Shown here piece by piece: positions 1-11,497 of a DNA stretch of 64,000 bases (positions within the stretch are counted from its first letter, which is position 1; each line of letters begins with the position of its first letter). Origin of the DNA: Heterobasidion occidentale. Lineage: Eukaryota; Basidiomycota; Agaricomycetes; Russulales; Bondarzewiaceae. The stretch lies in assembly GCA_039111635.1 (NCBI GenBank), contig JBCAQO010000013.1, forward strand, positions 682,001 to 746,000, read 5' to 3'. The position numbers and the translations under genes are program-made. The notes below the pieces were generated by a model. The model worked only from the letters and a program-made list of their open reading frames with translations, did no database searches and had not been told where the DNA came from.

Positions 1-270
1 GGAATCTAGAGCTATGTTCTTCGAAAGATCTGAGTAGTCGTGCCGCGCGCGAGTCTGCGACTTAGACGGTGTCCAGATGAGAGAAGCGATGAGAGGTCAC
101 CTTCCCACTTCTGCAACGGTACTCGGCAGCTGCATTCAAAGCGATGACCCTTTGCTTCGTGCTCTGAAAAGTTGAACATTGAACATTGGATCGAATGCCC
201 TCCATGACCCTTCAAGCTTCAAGCTTCACGGCGCTCCGAGGTAGCCCAGCCCGGCATTTAAGTTCACAAC

Positions 271-962
271 AGGCCCCGGGAAGCTCACCAAAGGTTTCCC
301 CGAAAGTTAATCTTTTCTGGCCGAAAATGTGCTAAAACCTTCCGAAAGTTAATCTTTTTCTGGCTTTATTTGGAGGAAAATGGCCGATTCTTATCGGCTT
401 TTAATCTTTTTCTGGCCCTTCTGGGTGTCCGTATATGGAAAATTTTATGTCGGAAGTCTCCGAGCAGCTTCTGCAACATCATCAGACGATGCCCATCCCA
501 CATCTCTGCTCTTCTGCTTCCCTGCGAAGTGATTCTCTTACATCATGTCCCTTGATCTCAAACTTGCCGATCTTGTGCCAGACCGGCATGTGCGACAGAT
601 CCGGAACATCAAGTTCAATCACCACGATCTTGTGCTGCTCGTCGCCCATAGCATGAACGTCTGAAGATCCCTAGCACGGCTATGAATGTCTTCGGCGCAT
701 TGATGCAGCAGGCGCAGGAACCCGCAGATTTCCTTATTTTCTCGTCTTGGCTCGGCCCTCTCGTAAGGGGAAGAAATTAGAGGTAATGAGCTGTAATGAA
801 ACCGGAAAACAAGCGTGACATAATGTAACATAATGTAACAAATTGTGACAAATGTGACAAACCCTCTCGGACATAATCTTTTTCTGGAGCAAAAGTTAAT
901 CTTTTTCTGGTCTGATTTGAGGGTTTTTACGGGGAAACCTTTGGGTGAGCTTCCCGGGGCCT
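271..962. mobile_element. hAT-like non-autonomous DNA transposon (MITE)
   Basis: The ends form inverted repeats of about 32 bp. The left end begins AGGCCCCGGGAAGCTCACC and the right end is its reverse complement with one extra base. The element is flanked by a perfect 8-bp direct repeat, TTCACAAC (263-270 and 963-970), read as the target-site duplication. An 8-bp duplication is typical of the hAT superfamily. No transposase is encoded; the small ORFs inside do not resemble known proteins. Several direct copies of a GTTAATCTTTTTCTGG motif lie near both ends, and a run of TGTAACA/TGTGACA repeats lies at 818-862. The hAT assignment rests on duplication length only. Confidence 0.82.
306..920 (+). 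repeat. Subterminal direct repeats (GTTAATCTTTTTCTGG)
   Basis: Copies or near copies of the motif occur around 306, 345, 401, 878 and 895 inside the MITE. All are on the + strand, so they are direct and not inverted between the two ends. Subterminal repeats of this kind are often transposase-binding sites in hAT elements; that role is inferred. Confidence 0.7.
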
Positions 963-970
963 TTCACAAC

Positions 971-1677
971 CGACCAGCGCCACCTCACTGGCATTCTGCG
1001 AATTTTGCTTGTGGTTGTTTGCCCACATGCTGATTCTCCGCTGCATTGCACTTGCCGCATTGCTCTACTATTGCTCTACTGTTCACGATACGTTACATCC
1101 TAGCCCTCGCTGAAACACAGGTCCTTGTCAATGAATGGAAGTCGCGTGTCTGCTGACTTGAAAACCCGGCGAGATGGATAGGCCGATGGAGTCCTACGGA
1201 TACTGAGGGAGCACAAGTCGAGATCAGTGCCTCTGAACAGCTCTGAACCCCTTTGGTAATGTGGATCATTTCTATCGATCAACATGGAACTTGGAAGCTC
1301 CTAATGAGATCTTGGGTTGTCACCTAAGGATATCTTACATACTCAATTTGAGATTCCCCGGCGCCTGCTTCTTTCTGGAGAGTCGAGACTGAAGCGCTGA
1401 AGCGCGCAAGTCTCGCGAACCGCGAAATGAGGTTATGGCCTATCGCTCGTGTCAGAGCCGTCGCAGTCGGACACAAGTATCATGCTAGATGAGTATTGTT
1501 GGACGGAAGTTCATGAAATCAGCATCTATCTGGTCCTGGTCAGTCAAAGACTTGAGCCGAGCGCAGGTCTTCGATCATGTGCCGAGGTTTGGCGCATCCA
1601 GCACTAAATACTTTTCTACCCAGGTAAATCCAGCTATACTGTTAACTAGGTCACCCACACATCCCGTAATCCAATGT
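971..1677. other. Intergenic, no gene recognised
   Basis: Only short ORFs without recognisable protein sequence are present on either strand. It lies between the MITE and the promoter of the PLP enzyme gene. Confidence 0.6.
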
Positions 1678-1690
1678 GCGGTATAAATAC
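1678..1690 (+). promoter_or_regulatory. TATA box of the PLP enzyme-rhodanese gene
   Basis: The string GGTATAAATAC lies about 50 bp upstream of the chosen ATG at 1735, a suitable distance for a core promoter with a short 5' leader. Confidence 0.6.
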
Positions 1691-1734
1691 TCCTCTATCC
1701 AATATCGTCATTGCCACCCAAGGTTTGACTGGAC

Positions 1735-3749
1735 ATGCCTCGCAACAACAATAACGTATTCGCCGGAAAGGATTCGCTTTTGCAATACTACGATCCCGAT
1801 TGTAATCCAGTAAGTCTAGCTTATGCCCCTCCATCATCTCGCATCATAACAGCTTATACGTCGTGCGTTCACCTAGATGCTACCAGTAAACCTCTTCTGC
1901 ATTTCGCCACTCCAATGATCTAATTAGTGTCTCCTACAGCTAGTGGAAATCCCCAATCACCCGTTTGAAAGCGACCATGTTCGCATCTATGCGAAGATGT
2001 TGACATGTCTTCCGGCGGCCAACGTCAAGCTTCTTCCTGGTAAGTGTGACTAATGAAGTGTTTCGGTCCTTTTTATTAACCTTTCATGTCATATAGCATT
2101 GAATATGCTGCGTAGAGCGAAGGAGCAAGGGAAAATAAACTCGGACACGAAGATCGTAGAGTATTCCTCCGGGAGCACAGTCACTTCCCTCGCGATTCTC
2201 GGTCGTATCATGGGTCTCAAAGGTGCCATTGCATATGTCTCAAATAAGACGAGTCAGGCGAAATTGGATCTCCTTCGATTCTTTGTACGTCGAGTTATCT
2301 ATTTGCGTAGATTCTTGGAATCAATTGATGGTTTTTCAGGGTCTAGAAACGTAAGTAAGACTCTCCGTTCACCGATACGTGGTCTGACCTCTCGTTTTAG
2401 AAAACTCTTTGGTGGACCTGGCCAACCGAGTCCCACAGACGAAAATGGAGGTATCTATAGGGCAACAGTCGACGGCAAATTTGGTGATAACTTCAATCCA
2501 AGTCAGTATCTTAATCCCGATGTACGTTTGTTTGTGCGTCTTTCGTTGTATTCGAGACATACTGGCTTCGTCAGAATTATTCTGCCCACCAACGATGGAC
2601 GGGCCCGCAGATTATCAAACAGCTTCCGAGTATCTCAATCTTCGCTAGTGGGATGGGCACAACAGGTTGATTCTTTCACTCGCAATCCACGACTGCATCA
2701 TTGAAGCTCGCCTGCAGGAACTATGACAGGAACCGGCCTTTACCTCAAGAGTGTGCAGCCGAAGATTGTAAACGTCGGGTGCGGTTCGAAGATGTTTTGT
2801 GCCCTCAACCCCCGAAGCTAACGACTGCCCATTCTGTCTCACATTATTAGTGTCTGCACTGCGCCAGGTGACCTGGTCCACGGGCCGCGGAATCTCTCCC
2901 TGCTCGGAAGTATCACTTTCCCTTGGCGAGATGCCATTGATGCGCTGGAAGAAGCATCCGCATTCGAGTCGTTCGAAGCGAGCTTGGACTTGTGCCGACA
3001 AGGTCTTCTTTGTGGTCCTAGCTCAGGACTGTCGAAAACGGGTCTCTACAAATTCTTAGAAAGAGCCAAGACGGACGGAGGGTTAGATGCTCTGAGAGCC
3101 GGTGACGGCTTCGTTCACTGTAAGTTTCCTCAATCTAGCCCGGTCAGGTTTGCTGAACTGTCATTTAAAAGGTGTCTTCACGTGCTGTGACCTCCCATAT
3201 CAATATGTCGAAGAATACTACAAAGTTCTTGGAGAAAGCTACTTCCCGCCCATTCATGACCATGAATTACTCAATGTCGACTCATATCCATATCAGCTCG
3301 AGTGGGAGCTCTCAGCGAAGGACACTTTTCGAAGAATATTCCCTGATGCGACATCCGTTTCGTCACCCGGCTCCACGACCTGTTCTGATGTTATTACGCC
3401 CAAGAACGTGATCGTTCTCGACATCCGATCCACAGTTGACTTCGTGGCTGCTCACATCACTGGCGCCCTCAACATCGATATCGGCAATGCGGGAGCCCCG
3501 AATCCCTTTCTCGACGCATCCACAATGGTCTCACAATGGACGACATTGAACACACGTTTGTCTTCCAAAGATCCTGAGTTTGGCGATGTGCTTGAAGGGG
3601 CGACCGTCATTGCGCTGTGCTATAGCGGCGCAACCTCGCGCGTGGCGACCAGCGTGCTTCGGCACCGGGACGTCGAGGCATTTTTCTGCGTGGATGGTAT
3701 ACAAGCATGTTTGGACCTCGCTCAGAATGCGGGATATGTGAAGGTGTAG
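1735..3749 (+). CDS. Cysteine synthase-like PLP enzyme fused to a rhodanese domain
   Basis: This is a multi-exon gene starting at MPRNNNN. The N-terminal two thirds match fold-type-II PLP enzymes of the cysteine synthase/tryptophan synthase beta group. The segment reading LPAANVKLLPALNML is where the PLP-binding lysine sits. It is followed by a phosphate-binding EYSSGSTVTSLA stretch, then WTGPQIIKQLP and GMGTTG and TGTGLYLK stretches split by introns. After a short linker comes a rhodanese domain with VLDIRSTVDFVAAHI and the active-site loop ALCYSGATSRVA, whose cysteine would carry the persulfide. PLP enzymes of this type make or break C-S bonds, and a rhodanese could hand on or accept sulfur; the coupling is inferred. 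Introns (for example GTAAGT at 1809) are 50-70 bp. The exon after 2700 contains one intron that restores the frame to NVGVCTAPGDL. Substrate is not known from sequence. Confidence 0.85.
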
Positions 3750-4404
3750 ATACCGCACTGGAGATCATTACGGTAGTAGGTTCCTAGACAGACCGAAACG
3801 ACGAGAATACATATGCAACGACGTGTACCTAGGTCTACCTACCATTGCCAAAAGACATCGGAACTGAAGCAGTTGCGTCGGCGGCGCGCATGATTGTGTG
3901 CAGAACAGTCGTTGAAACTTAATTGAGGCGCTGGATTTCTGACAAGCCATGATAACTCGGTTGACAGAGTCTCAGGCACAACACGGTCTGACCTAGTAGG
4001 TGACTTCAGCGAAGTACTTTCCTTTGCATTCAACCGCTCCAGCGTCATGCCCATATCCGAAGTCGGTGCCTCTCTGAGTTACTTCAACATGGTCCGCATG
4101 GCCGAGATCATATTCTCAAAACAGTCTTCTAGACTCTGTCACTGACTCCTGAGGCAGAGCGCCTTATGATCCATGTGGTGCGTCAATACCGTAACGATCT
4201 CCTTTTTGGAACGCAGGTTATGTACTCACCTGTTTATTCGCGTGCGTGGTCAACCGGTCGACCCTTTTGTTCGAACAGAAGCTTCGACACAACGGCCGCC
4301 TCTCCCCGATCGATACAAAAGATTCCTCACCGTACAAAAACTCTTCATGAATTCCAAAGCTTGCTTCATCGGTTCACGCCGCCATTACTGCTTTGGATCA
4401 CACA
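3750..4404. other. Intergenic between PLP enzyme and hydrolase genes
   Basis: No ORF here has recognisable protein content. It is presumed to hold the 3' UTR of the upstream gene and the promoter and 5' leader of the alpha/beta hydrolase. Confidence 0.5.
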
Positions 4405-5947
4405 ATGTTCTCCACCCCTTCGTTCAACCGTTTGCTCGGGGTACTTCCGTCGAGGCAGTCACAGCAAGACATTCTCGGCAAAGTGATATCTTTTCATGGC
4501 CTTCTGTTGCTCGTTTCATTCGCCACTGCCCCTATTGTGTATAATGCACTTTGCCTCGGCCCATACAATATACCGCATAGAACGAGGCGGCATCCATCGC
4601 TTGGAACAGTCGAGGTACACGACGATATCTCGCGAAGGTTACTCGAGAGGGCTATGGCTCTATATCCACCCGACATACATGGAATCAATACTGGAAAATA
4701 CGTGGATCTGCCTTTAGGCAAGACTAGATATTGGCTAATTGGTCCTGAAAGCGGCAAGAAGGCATGTCCATCTCTAGATCACAATCTGCATATCACGGAT
4801 TGAGCATCACACAGGTTGTTTTGATAGCGGGTCTTTCTATGCCATCTCTCATCAAATCGTTACTCGTTCCGCATCTTGCGTCCAACGGGTTTCGCGTCCT
4901 GCTGTATGATCTCTATGGCCGCGGATACACAGAGGCTCCATGCGCGTCAGAGGTGAAATACGATACGGAGATGTATGTGACCCAGCTCGCCCTGCTCTTA
5001 GGTCATGTTGGCTGGGACAAGGCCGCCATCGTGGGATCATCTGTGGTAAGGGTCTGCTCTGACAACTTCGATTTCATTCTGATGCACAAATTACGGTAGG
5101 GTGGAGGTATTGCGATTGCCTTTTCTGCTCACTTCCCTCAGATGGTAGACGGTAAAGTCGGCTTGATTGGATCTTGTGGTGTCATGCCGGTGAGTTGTGC
5201 ATCTCTTTTCGTTATTCCTATCTGACGTCTCTGAGAAGCAATGGGAACCACCACGTAGTGTCAGACGCGCCGTCTCCCCTGCTCTGCAATACCTGAGATC
5301 GTCTTACCTTGGTAAAGTACGCTCCATGGGACACAACTCAATCATGGTTTAAAGTTGACGTGTAGAAATATTCAACACAGCTTGTGACACGAAAAAAGAT
5401 TCCGCCGCAACTTCCAAAGCCTGTTACGCAGCTCGTAGACAAGGGTCATGCTCTTATGCAAGACCTTGAAGAGGCAAGTTCCCGGCGGCGGATGATATTA
5501 CTATATACTGACATTCATCCCCTAGCTCGTCCAGATTCAACATCATCTCCTTCCCGGTTATACACAGGCCATTGCATCGACGCTTGTTCATGGGCCCATT
5601 CGCAACTTGGAGACCGAGTATGCAGTACTAGCTCTAGCGGCTGCCGAGAAGCGAGTGGATGTTATTTTGATCTGGGCAAGTGGATTTAAAAAAGTGGTCA
5701 TGACTTACTGATGCTGTTTGTCATAAAATTTAGGGCACAGAAGACGAAATCGTCGATTACAATTATGCTCTGAAGATGAAGCAGGCTATTCCGAGTGCAC
5801 AATTTGTCTCTTTCCGAGGTTTGTCACGCAAAAAATCGAAATCTAGTTCGCCTTACAGAGTACATACACATAGGTGCCAAGCACGATGTCATCGTCTTCC
5901 GGGCTGAGGAAGTTCGTGAGGCATTGTTGAGGTTCTTAAAGAATTGA
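4405..5947 (+). CDS. Membrane-anchored alpha/beta hydrolase
   Basis: The spliced protein is about 400 residues. It starts MFSTPSFNRLLG and has one hydrophobic segment near residues 30-50 (GLLLLVSFATAPIVYNALCL), suggesting an N-terminal signal anchor. The hydrolase core follows: VVLIAGLSMP with an oxyanion-type loop, LLYDLYGRGYT, the nucleophile elbow GSSVGG (the middle serine is the likely nucleophile, formed across an intron), the catalytic acid in WGTEDEIVDY, and the catalytic histidine in GAKHDV near the C-terminus. The full Ser-Asp-His set is therefore present. One intron after KK appears to use a GC donor (GCATGT). The best donor after SSYLGK is GTACGC, which keeps the frame into KYSTQLV. 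The substrate cannot be told; esterase, lipase or epoxide-type chemistry are all possible. Confidence 0.82.
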
Positions 5948-6603
5948 CCACTGGAAATCAAGCACAGATGCCGTGGTGCCATGCATGCGAGATGCGCGTA
6001 GAGACCAATCAACATTTCTCAACTTCATTCGATCACTCATGGTGCTAATTTACACCCTTATGCAATACAATATGAGATCATGGCAATTAGCATTGGGCCT
6101 AAATATGAAATGCGGTGCGAAAGTGTCGGCGCTCGTCGCCCTCTAGGTTCACTATGCTTTGGCGCTTCTTACACGGACCTGGCAAACTTTATCAGTACTT
6201 TATCTCCTCAAGATTTCTCCGTAAAGGCATGATAGCGCCTATGTAAAGCGGTGTGTCAAAATTCTCTTCTCTTCCATTTTGTTTTGGGAGCTCTCACGCT
6301 TCAGCAGAGCCCAGATGTTGCCTCGCACAACGACCCTGCATTACAGCAACGATGCGGACATCGGTAGTACCAAACTTTATCATAATGTTCCGAGAAGACT
6401 CTCCTACCGACAAGTGATTCTGATTGACATTGATGCAATTATCAAAGGGCCCAGAGGCCTTGCCATCATGATGGATGAAGGTCCTTGCGTATATACCAGT
6501 GGACGCGCAACTCACTGGTGACTTCACGCACGGTCTATCGTTAGGATCATTGCCTTCCACGTCCACCCCTTGTCGCGATCATTCCTTATTTGATTCTTGC
6601 ATC
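5948..6603. other. Intergenic between hydrolase and D-amino-acid oxidase
   Basis: No supported gene. The short ORFs on both strands lack recognisable content. The 3' part presumably holds the oxidase promoter. Confidence 0.5.
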
Positions 6604-8078
6604 ATGGTTCATGTTGTCATAATTGGTGCAGGTATGGTACTCGACATCTGCATTCCGTGCACGTCCTGAATACTAGTGTAGGTGTCATCGGACTTTCCAC
6701 TGCAATTTCTATTCGAGAGAAAGGTTATGACGTGACAGTTCTTGCACAATATCTTCCTGGCGATCCCAAGAACATCGGTTATACAAGTCCATGGGCGGTA
6801 AGGGTTTGCGACGTCCATTGATTTCAAGTCAAACATCTAATGAGTGATCTGCAGGGTGCTCACCACGTTTCCTCAGCAGGAAATAACGAGACACAACGAA
6901 GTACGCCACATGTACCGCACGGACTGCCTAGTTGACTGATATGTTCGCCTCCAGAGCTGGACAGGGAGACATTTGATGTGATGTGGAAACTGTCTGGAGG
7001 TGGCGATGCCCAGCACTGTTTTCACAGAGTTCGGCAGTACGAGTACTATCTTGATGAATCTGGATACGAGGCACTCGCACACATGCCAAATGTGAGTCCA
7101 GGGCGCTTCGGTCTCTCGTTTCACTTTAATAACTCAGTCTTTCTATACTTTAGTTTCGTCGCCTAGGGCCCACCGAGCTTAGACCTGGCTGTACTTCGGG
7201 TATCACATTTTCTACGCTGACGATCAATACCTCTCTATACCTCCCGTACCTCCTGTCCCGGCTACAGCGCATTGGTGGAAAGGTCCAGCGGTGTATAATC
7301 CAGCATATCAACCAAGTGTCAGAGGGTGCTTTTACAGATGGGGTTAGCCCTGATGCATTGATCGTGTGCGCCGGTCTCGGTGCACGATCCTTAGGCGGCG
7401 TTGAGGACCAGAATGTGTTCGCCATCAGAGGGCAGACAGTCCTGCTCAAAGCGCCTTGGGTCGACGTAGGCCTCTCAAAAAATGAACCTGACGGAAAGTG
7501 GACCTACATTATGCCACATCGCAACGGGAATGTGAGTAGTTAGGTGATATGACCCTTCCAGTGTCTAAAAAAACATCTCACGCAGGTCGTGGTCGGAGGC
7601 TCTGCCCAACCGCATGATTGGTATCGCTTTCCTACCTATCGACGTCTCCTCCTGTCTGACGTGACTCGCTCGTATAGGTACCCTCATTGCCGTCCAGAGG
7701 TGACTAGAGATATACTGGAGCGGGCCAATTCCCTTTGCCTAGAACTTGCTACACCGTTGTTAAGAGGGACTTCAAGAGCACCTTCTGCTGATGATCTATA
7801 TCCGTTAATAGTCGACATGGGTTGTGGCATGCGACCTGGTCGACAAGGCGGTGTCAGACTTGAAGGTTCATTTTTGGATATCAAGGACCTACCTTCAAAG
7901 ATTCCGCTGATATACAATTATGGGTACGTGATGTGAGCTATGGCATCGCATTCAATCACCAAAACATAGTTTCAGGCATGCTGGATTTGGATACCAAACA
8001 TCTTGGGGCTCGGCTAATGCGGTCGTTGACCTTCTTCAAGATATGCTGCCAAAACGTGTTGAGAGAGCGAATCTTTGA
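6604..8078 (+). CDS. D-amino-acid oxidase (FAD-dependent)
   Basis: This enzyme family oxidatively deaminates D-amino acids to 2-oxo acids, ammonia and H2O2. The protein starts MVHVVIIGAG with the dinucleotide fold GAGVIGLS completed across the first intron, then IREKGYDVTVLAQYLPGD. The next exon carries the family motif SPWAGAHHVSSAG. Later exons show ALIVCAGLGARSL, IRGQTVLLKAPW, a PHRNGNVVVGG stretch, and the C-terminal signature HAGFGYQTSWGSANAVVDLL, which closes the active site and FAD region. At least six introns of 50-60 bp are needed. The protein ends RVERANL, so no C-terminal SKL-type peroxisomal signal is visible, although many family members are peroxisomal. D-aspartate oxidase is the nearest alternative and cannot be separated by eye. 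Confidence 0.88.
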
Positions 8079-8457
8079 GACTCGTGAGTATCGACACATT
8101 CTGCTGCAGCTTAATAGATATCCTATCTCAAGTCATTACGAGTCAGTGTTCAACTCCCAACTTCCGTGCCCCTAGTATTTTCCAAACTGCCTGTATTTTT
8201 ACCATCTCGTTGGAGATGAGAGATCAAATGTTACCAGTGAAGCAATGGCGATGACGATAGTTAGCACGTCAGCGAAGAAACAGAACGATCTAAACTTCAA
8301 CGTTTCAACTCATCCCTGGGCCTGAGTACCGAGTCTTCGCAGGAATCTAACCTTGTCTATAGGCTATTTTGTTCAGGATCCACGAATACCACAGACGGTT
8401 TCGGCGCACCAAATGCATTCTCAACTCAACTCAAAAGACACAAGTCTACAAGACAAC
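8079..8457. other. Intergenic between convergent genes
   Basis: This is the shared 3' region of the D-amino-acid oxidase (+) and the UBX-domain gene (-). No gene is seen. Confidence 0.5.
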
Positions 8458-10194
8458 TTATGTACTCTCCTCGGTATCATAACCATCCTCGTCTCCATCC
8501 TCGTCCTGCCTACCGACATCGCCGCGGACCTTGTCAACAAACTCGACGACAATCTGACCTCCGCGGTCCAGTCCCTCGACGCCACCCAATCGCACGTCTG
8601 GGTTCCAGCTGACGTCTCGACGCGGATACGCAAGGAACAGCTTGAAGCCCCACCAGTCGTCCGCGTCCATGTTCGAGAGCTCAATCAAACCCTTGAGTCC
8701 CAATTCTCCCGGCATCTGGGTTGGTAGTTTCTCATCATCGGCGGCTGCAGAGATCCCTGTTGAGCTCGGAGGAACCACGTGAGTATCGACAAAGCAGTAT
8801 AGCGCGGTCACAGTGTCCGTGGGGCGCAATATGCGAACGAGTCGGCGGCCGTCAGGCAGCCTGAAACTGACACGAATCAAATCGGGGCCGTCGACGGGCT
8901 CGGGCGGTATGAGCGCCTCCCTTGCCTGATGTCTCCAGATGGCTTTAATATTTTCCCTTCGCGCGCTCTCCGCCTCTTCGCGGGCTATCCTGTCTTCCTC
9001 AGCTCTTCTCGCTTCCTCAGCCAGCTTCTCAGAAAGCACAAGTGCGTCAATCTTCTCCCTGTCCCGCATCGCCGATTCCGCGAATGCGCGGTCCTGTTCC
9101 TCGCGTAAGCGCCTTTCGAGCTCGCGCTCGCGTAAGGAGTGCTTGATGCGCTCGAGGAAGGGGCTGACGCGGGGAAGAAGTTGGTGAGTGATATGGTCGA
9201 CGAGGGTAGTGGGAGAAGTAGGACCGGAGGAAGAGGAGCGGCCTTGGTGTCGAGAGAGAACAGTCAGAGAAGGGGAAGCCGAAGCGCGGGTGCTCGAGCT
9301 GCTGTTGAAGGAGGAAGAGCCTCGCGAAGGCTGGAGAGCAAGGAAAGCGACGAAAGGGTAGGTAGTGACCTGCAATTTTTGCGCGGCTACAACAGATCAT
9401 GTCAAAAATATGAAAAATACCACCGTGGAGGAGAATGTACCGCTCCATCCCTCTCGGTCACGAACATCACCTCCCCATACAAGGAAGTTATTTGTGTGCA
9501 TAAGATCCACCAGGATTGGGTCGGTCAAAGTGGTACTGCGAGAAAAAGGTGGTATCAGATGTGGTCATCAGTAGGAAGAGCGCCTTCGGGCGTACCGTTT
9601 GAATTCTGCAACATCATCGTGTTCATTACTAACAAGTACGATGCAGCCAATCTTAGCCTCTCTCTGACAAGTCTGAAGAGCCTCTTCATAACTTCCCAGG
9701 AAGAAGTCAGGGAGAATCTTGCGGCTCGTAGAGCCATAACGCCCGCGAATGTTGGCACTTGAAGGGAGAGCTGAGGTGTTCGACGAACCCGCGCTATGCG
9801 AGTTAGAGAACGTGGCGGTAGATCCGACTCGCGCACGGCTCATGCAGAGTGCGCCAGTCTCGTCTTCGAGTGAGCGAACCCAGCGGTCAGCAACGCTGTA
9901 AGGGTCTAACGACGGCAGCGCGCCTCTTCCTCCAAGTGGGCGGTAGAAATTGAGTGAGGAGAACCGCCATTGAGGAAGAGGAATTCTGAGGGTCCCGAAT
10001 ACAAATCGAATGATGCTTGCCACGACATGAAACGGAAACACCAGGATAGATAACATAGACTTTGGGACCAGAATATTGGGGGAGATGCCGTAGCAGTCGA
10101 CCGTGGCCACCTCTCGTACTGGCACCCTAACCCTAATTGGTTGATGAACTCCGTGATTTCTGCTGAGTGCTTCCTCTACTCTCTCGACTATCAT
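8458..10194 (-). CDS. UBX-domain protein of the UBXD8/FAF2 type (Cdc48 adaptor)
   Basis: Read on the minus strand, the order is: a hydrophobic hairpin (SMLSILVFPFHVVASIIRFVFG) typical of ER and lipid-droplet anchoring; a thioredoxin-like UAS domain (IGCIVLVSNEHDDVAEFKR, then after an intron TLTDPILVDLMHTNNFLVWGGDV and VTTYPFVAFLALQP); a long charged coiled coil (residues like RERELERRLREEQDRAF); and a C-terminal UBX domain (IRVSFRLPDGRRLVRIL to GGQIVVEFV). This matches UBXD8/FAF2 and yeast Ubx2-like proteins, which recruit Cdc48/p97 to the ER for degradation of membrane proteins. Two introns (about 9490-9610) were resolved; the second acceptor is TGTTGTAG, giving AAQKLQVTTYPF. The true start is uncertain: a likely acceptor (GATGATAG) lies at the 5' end shown, so a small upstream exon, perhaps a UBA domain, is probably missing. 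Confidence 0.82.
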
Positions 10195-10864
10195 CAGTCA
10201 TTCAAATATGCATCTTCCACTCAAAAACTGTTTTTCGCATAACAGCTGGTTTGACGACTCCGGAGCATCACGAAGCAAAAGAGTTTCCCAGGATTACCCT
10301 CAGCGCCCTGCATCATGTTTGAGTCAAAAGTTCAAAACACATGGAGGCGGGCCGCGGCTCAGTCTCCAGCCTCTACACATTCGTGATGAGGACCACTTTA
10401 CTTTGTTCTACGTTACTAGGTCCTGACTAGGACTGTTGAGCGGATCTAGGCATCTTCGAACCACATGCAGGTACCGATTCGGCAAAACTGCCGTAACGAG
10501 AGGCGCACAGTTTGCTGGTCCTTGTATGAAAATCAAGCTTCGGCCTGCATTGACCACATAGCTTTGATCTACAAGGTCTTCCATAGTTTCACTTCTACAG
10601 AGACCCGCATGAGATGCTACCAGAGTTTTTACATCAACCTCACCGCACAGCAGGTCACTGCGTGTGCGCTAAGCGCGTCATCGAGGGTTGCAAAAGTCCA
10701 TCATCAGTTTCCAGCAACGATCAAGGAGTATATCAGGCTCTGACTACTGTGGCGCTTTCGAGAGGTCTTTGACTATTCACCGGGCTACGTATAAATGCGT
10801 CTTGGTGCAGCCTTTGTGGGGACAATAATTCCTCACCACCCATTCTTTCTTTCTTCATATCACT
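10195..10864. other. Divergent intergenic region
   Basis: It lies between the UBX gene (-) and the double-psi beta-barrel gene (+). It probably contains the missing first exon(s) of the UBX gene and two promoters. I could not place them with confidence. Confidence 0.45.
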
Positions 10865-11497
10865 ATGGTCGCGTTGACGCACCTTTTGACTTTTACTTCT
10901 GTCTTGATGGCAGTCTTCGTGAGTGCCGCCCCCGCTCAGCTTTCTCGCAGGGACTTCAGCGGTCAAGGTATTGTCCAACGTTTTCTTGACCATACCAGCG
11001 GAGGCTAAATTTAAACTAGGAACGTTTTATGCGCCTGGACTTGGTGCTTGCGGTGTCACGAACACCGGCTCTGACTTTATAGTTGCGATATCGGCTGCGA
11101 GGTTTGACTCCACTGGGTAAGTGGCATATGGAAATTACCTGAAATGTGTTGTGATTGACACCGAATTGTTCTTGCAGCACTGCCAATCCCAACCTGTGCG
11201 TGCATGTCATTGAATGATCATACGTTGATCAACGCTCGCTCATTTATTATCTGTCTCAGCAATCCTCTCTGTGGAAAGCGCATCACCGCAAACTGTATGT
11301 ATTTTTTCAACTCCCACTGGTCAAGCAATTTCTTGACGTGGACTTTCTCAATAGTCCAAGGAAAATCGGTGACGGCCACCGTCGTTGACCGCTGCCCGGG
11401 GTGTGCCATAAACGACCTCGATTTCTCTCCTGCAGCGTTCGATGCGCTTGCTGATCCTAGCCTCGGGAGAATCGATATTTCTTGGAATTTCATCTGA
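10865..11497 (+). CDS. Secreted double-psi beta-barrel (RlpA/expansin-like) protein
   Basis: This small spliced protein of about 125 residues begins MVALTHLLTFTSVLMAVFVS, a signal peptide ending near SAAPA, followed by a short LSRRDF stretch that could be a Kex2-type site. The mature part reads GTFYAPGLGACGVTN, then across short exons DFIVAISAARFD, CGKRITAN, and VTATVVDRCPGCAINDLDFSPAAFDALA with a SWNFI end. This is the double-psi beta-barrel pattern of fungal RlpA-like, barwin-like and cerato-platanin-adjacent proteins. Conserved cysteines in GACG, LCGK and RCPGC are expected to form disulfides. The family binds cell-wall polysaccharide; some members are induced in fruiting or host contact. 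Four introns, some exons only about 15-35 bp. Confidence 0.85.

Noticed and set aside
3839..4054. Minus-strand ORF of 71 codons downstream of the PLP enzyme
   Set aside because: No recognisable content, no partner exons, and it lies in the expected 3' UTR.
9139..9762. 207-codon plus-strand ORF
   Set aside because: It is antisense to the UBX-domain gene, whose domains and introns are consistent; the plus-strand sequence is low-complexity.
10120..10140. Two CCCTAA units resembling fungal telomere repeat
   Set aside because: Only two units, inside the coding frame of the UBX-domain gene; no longer array.
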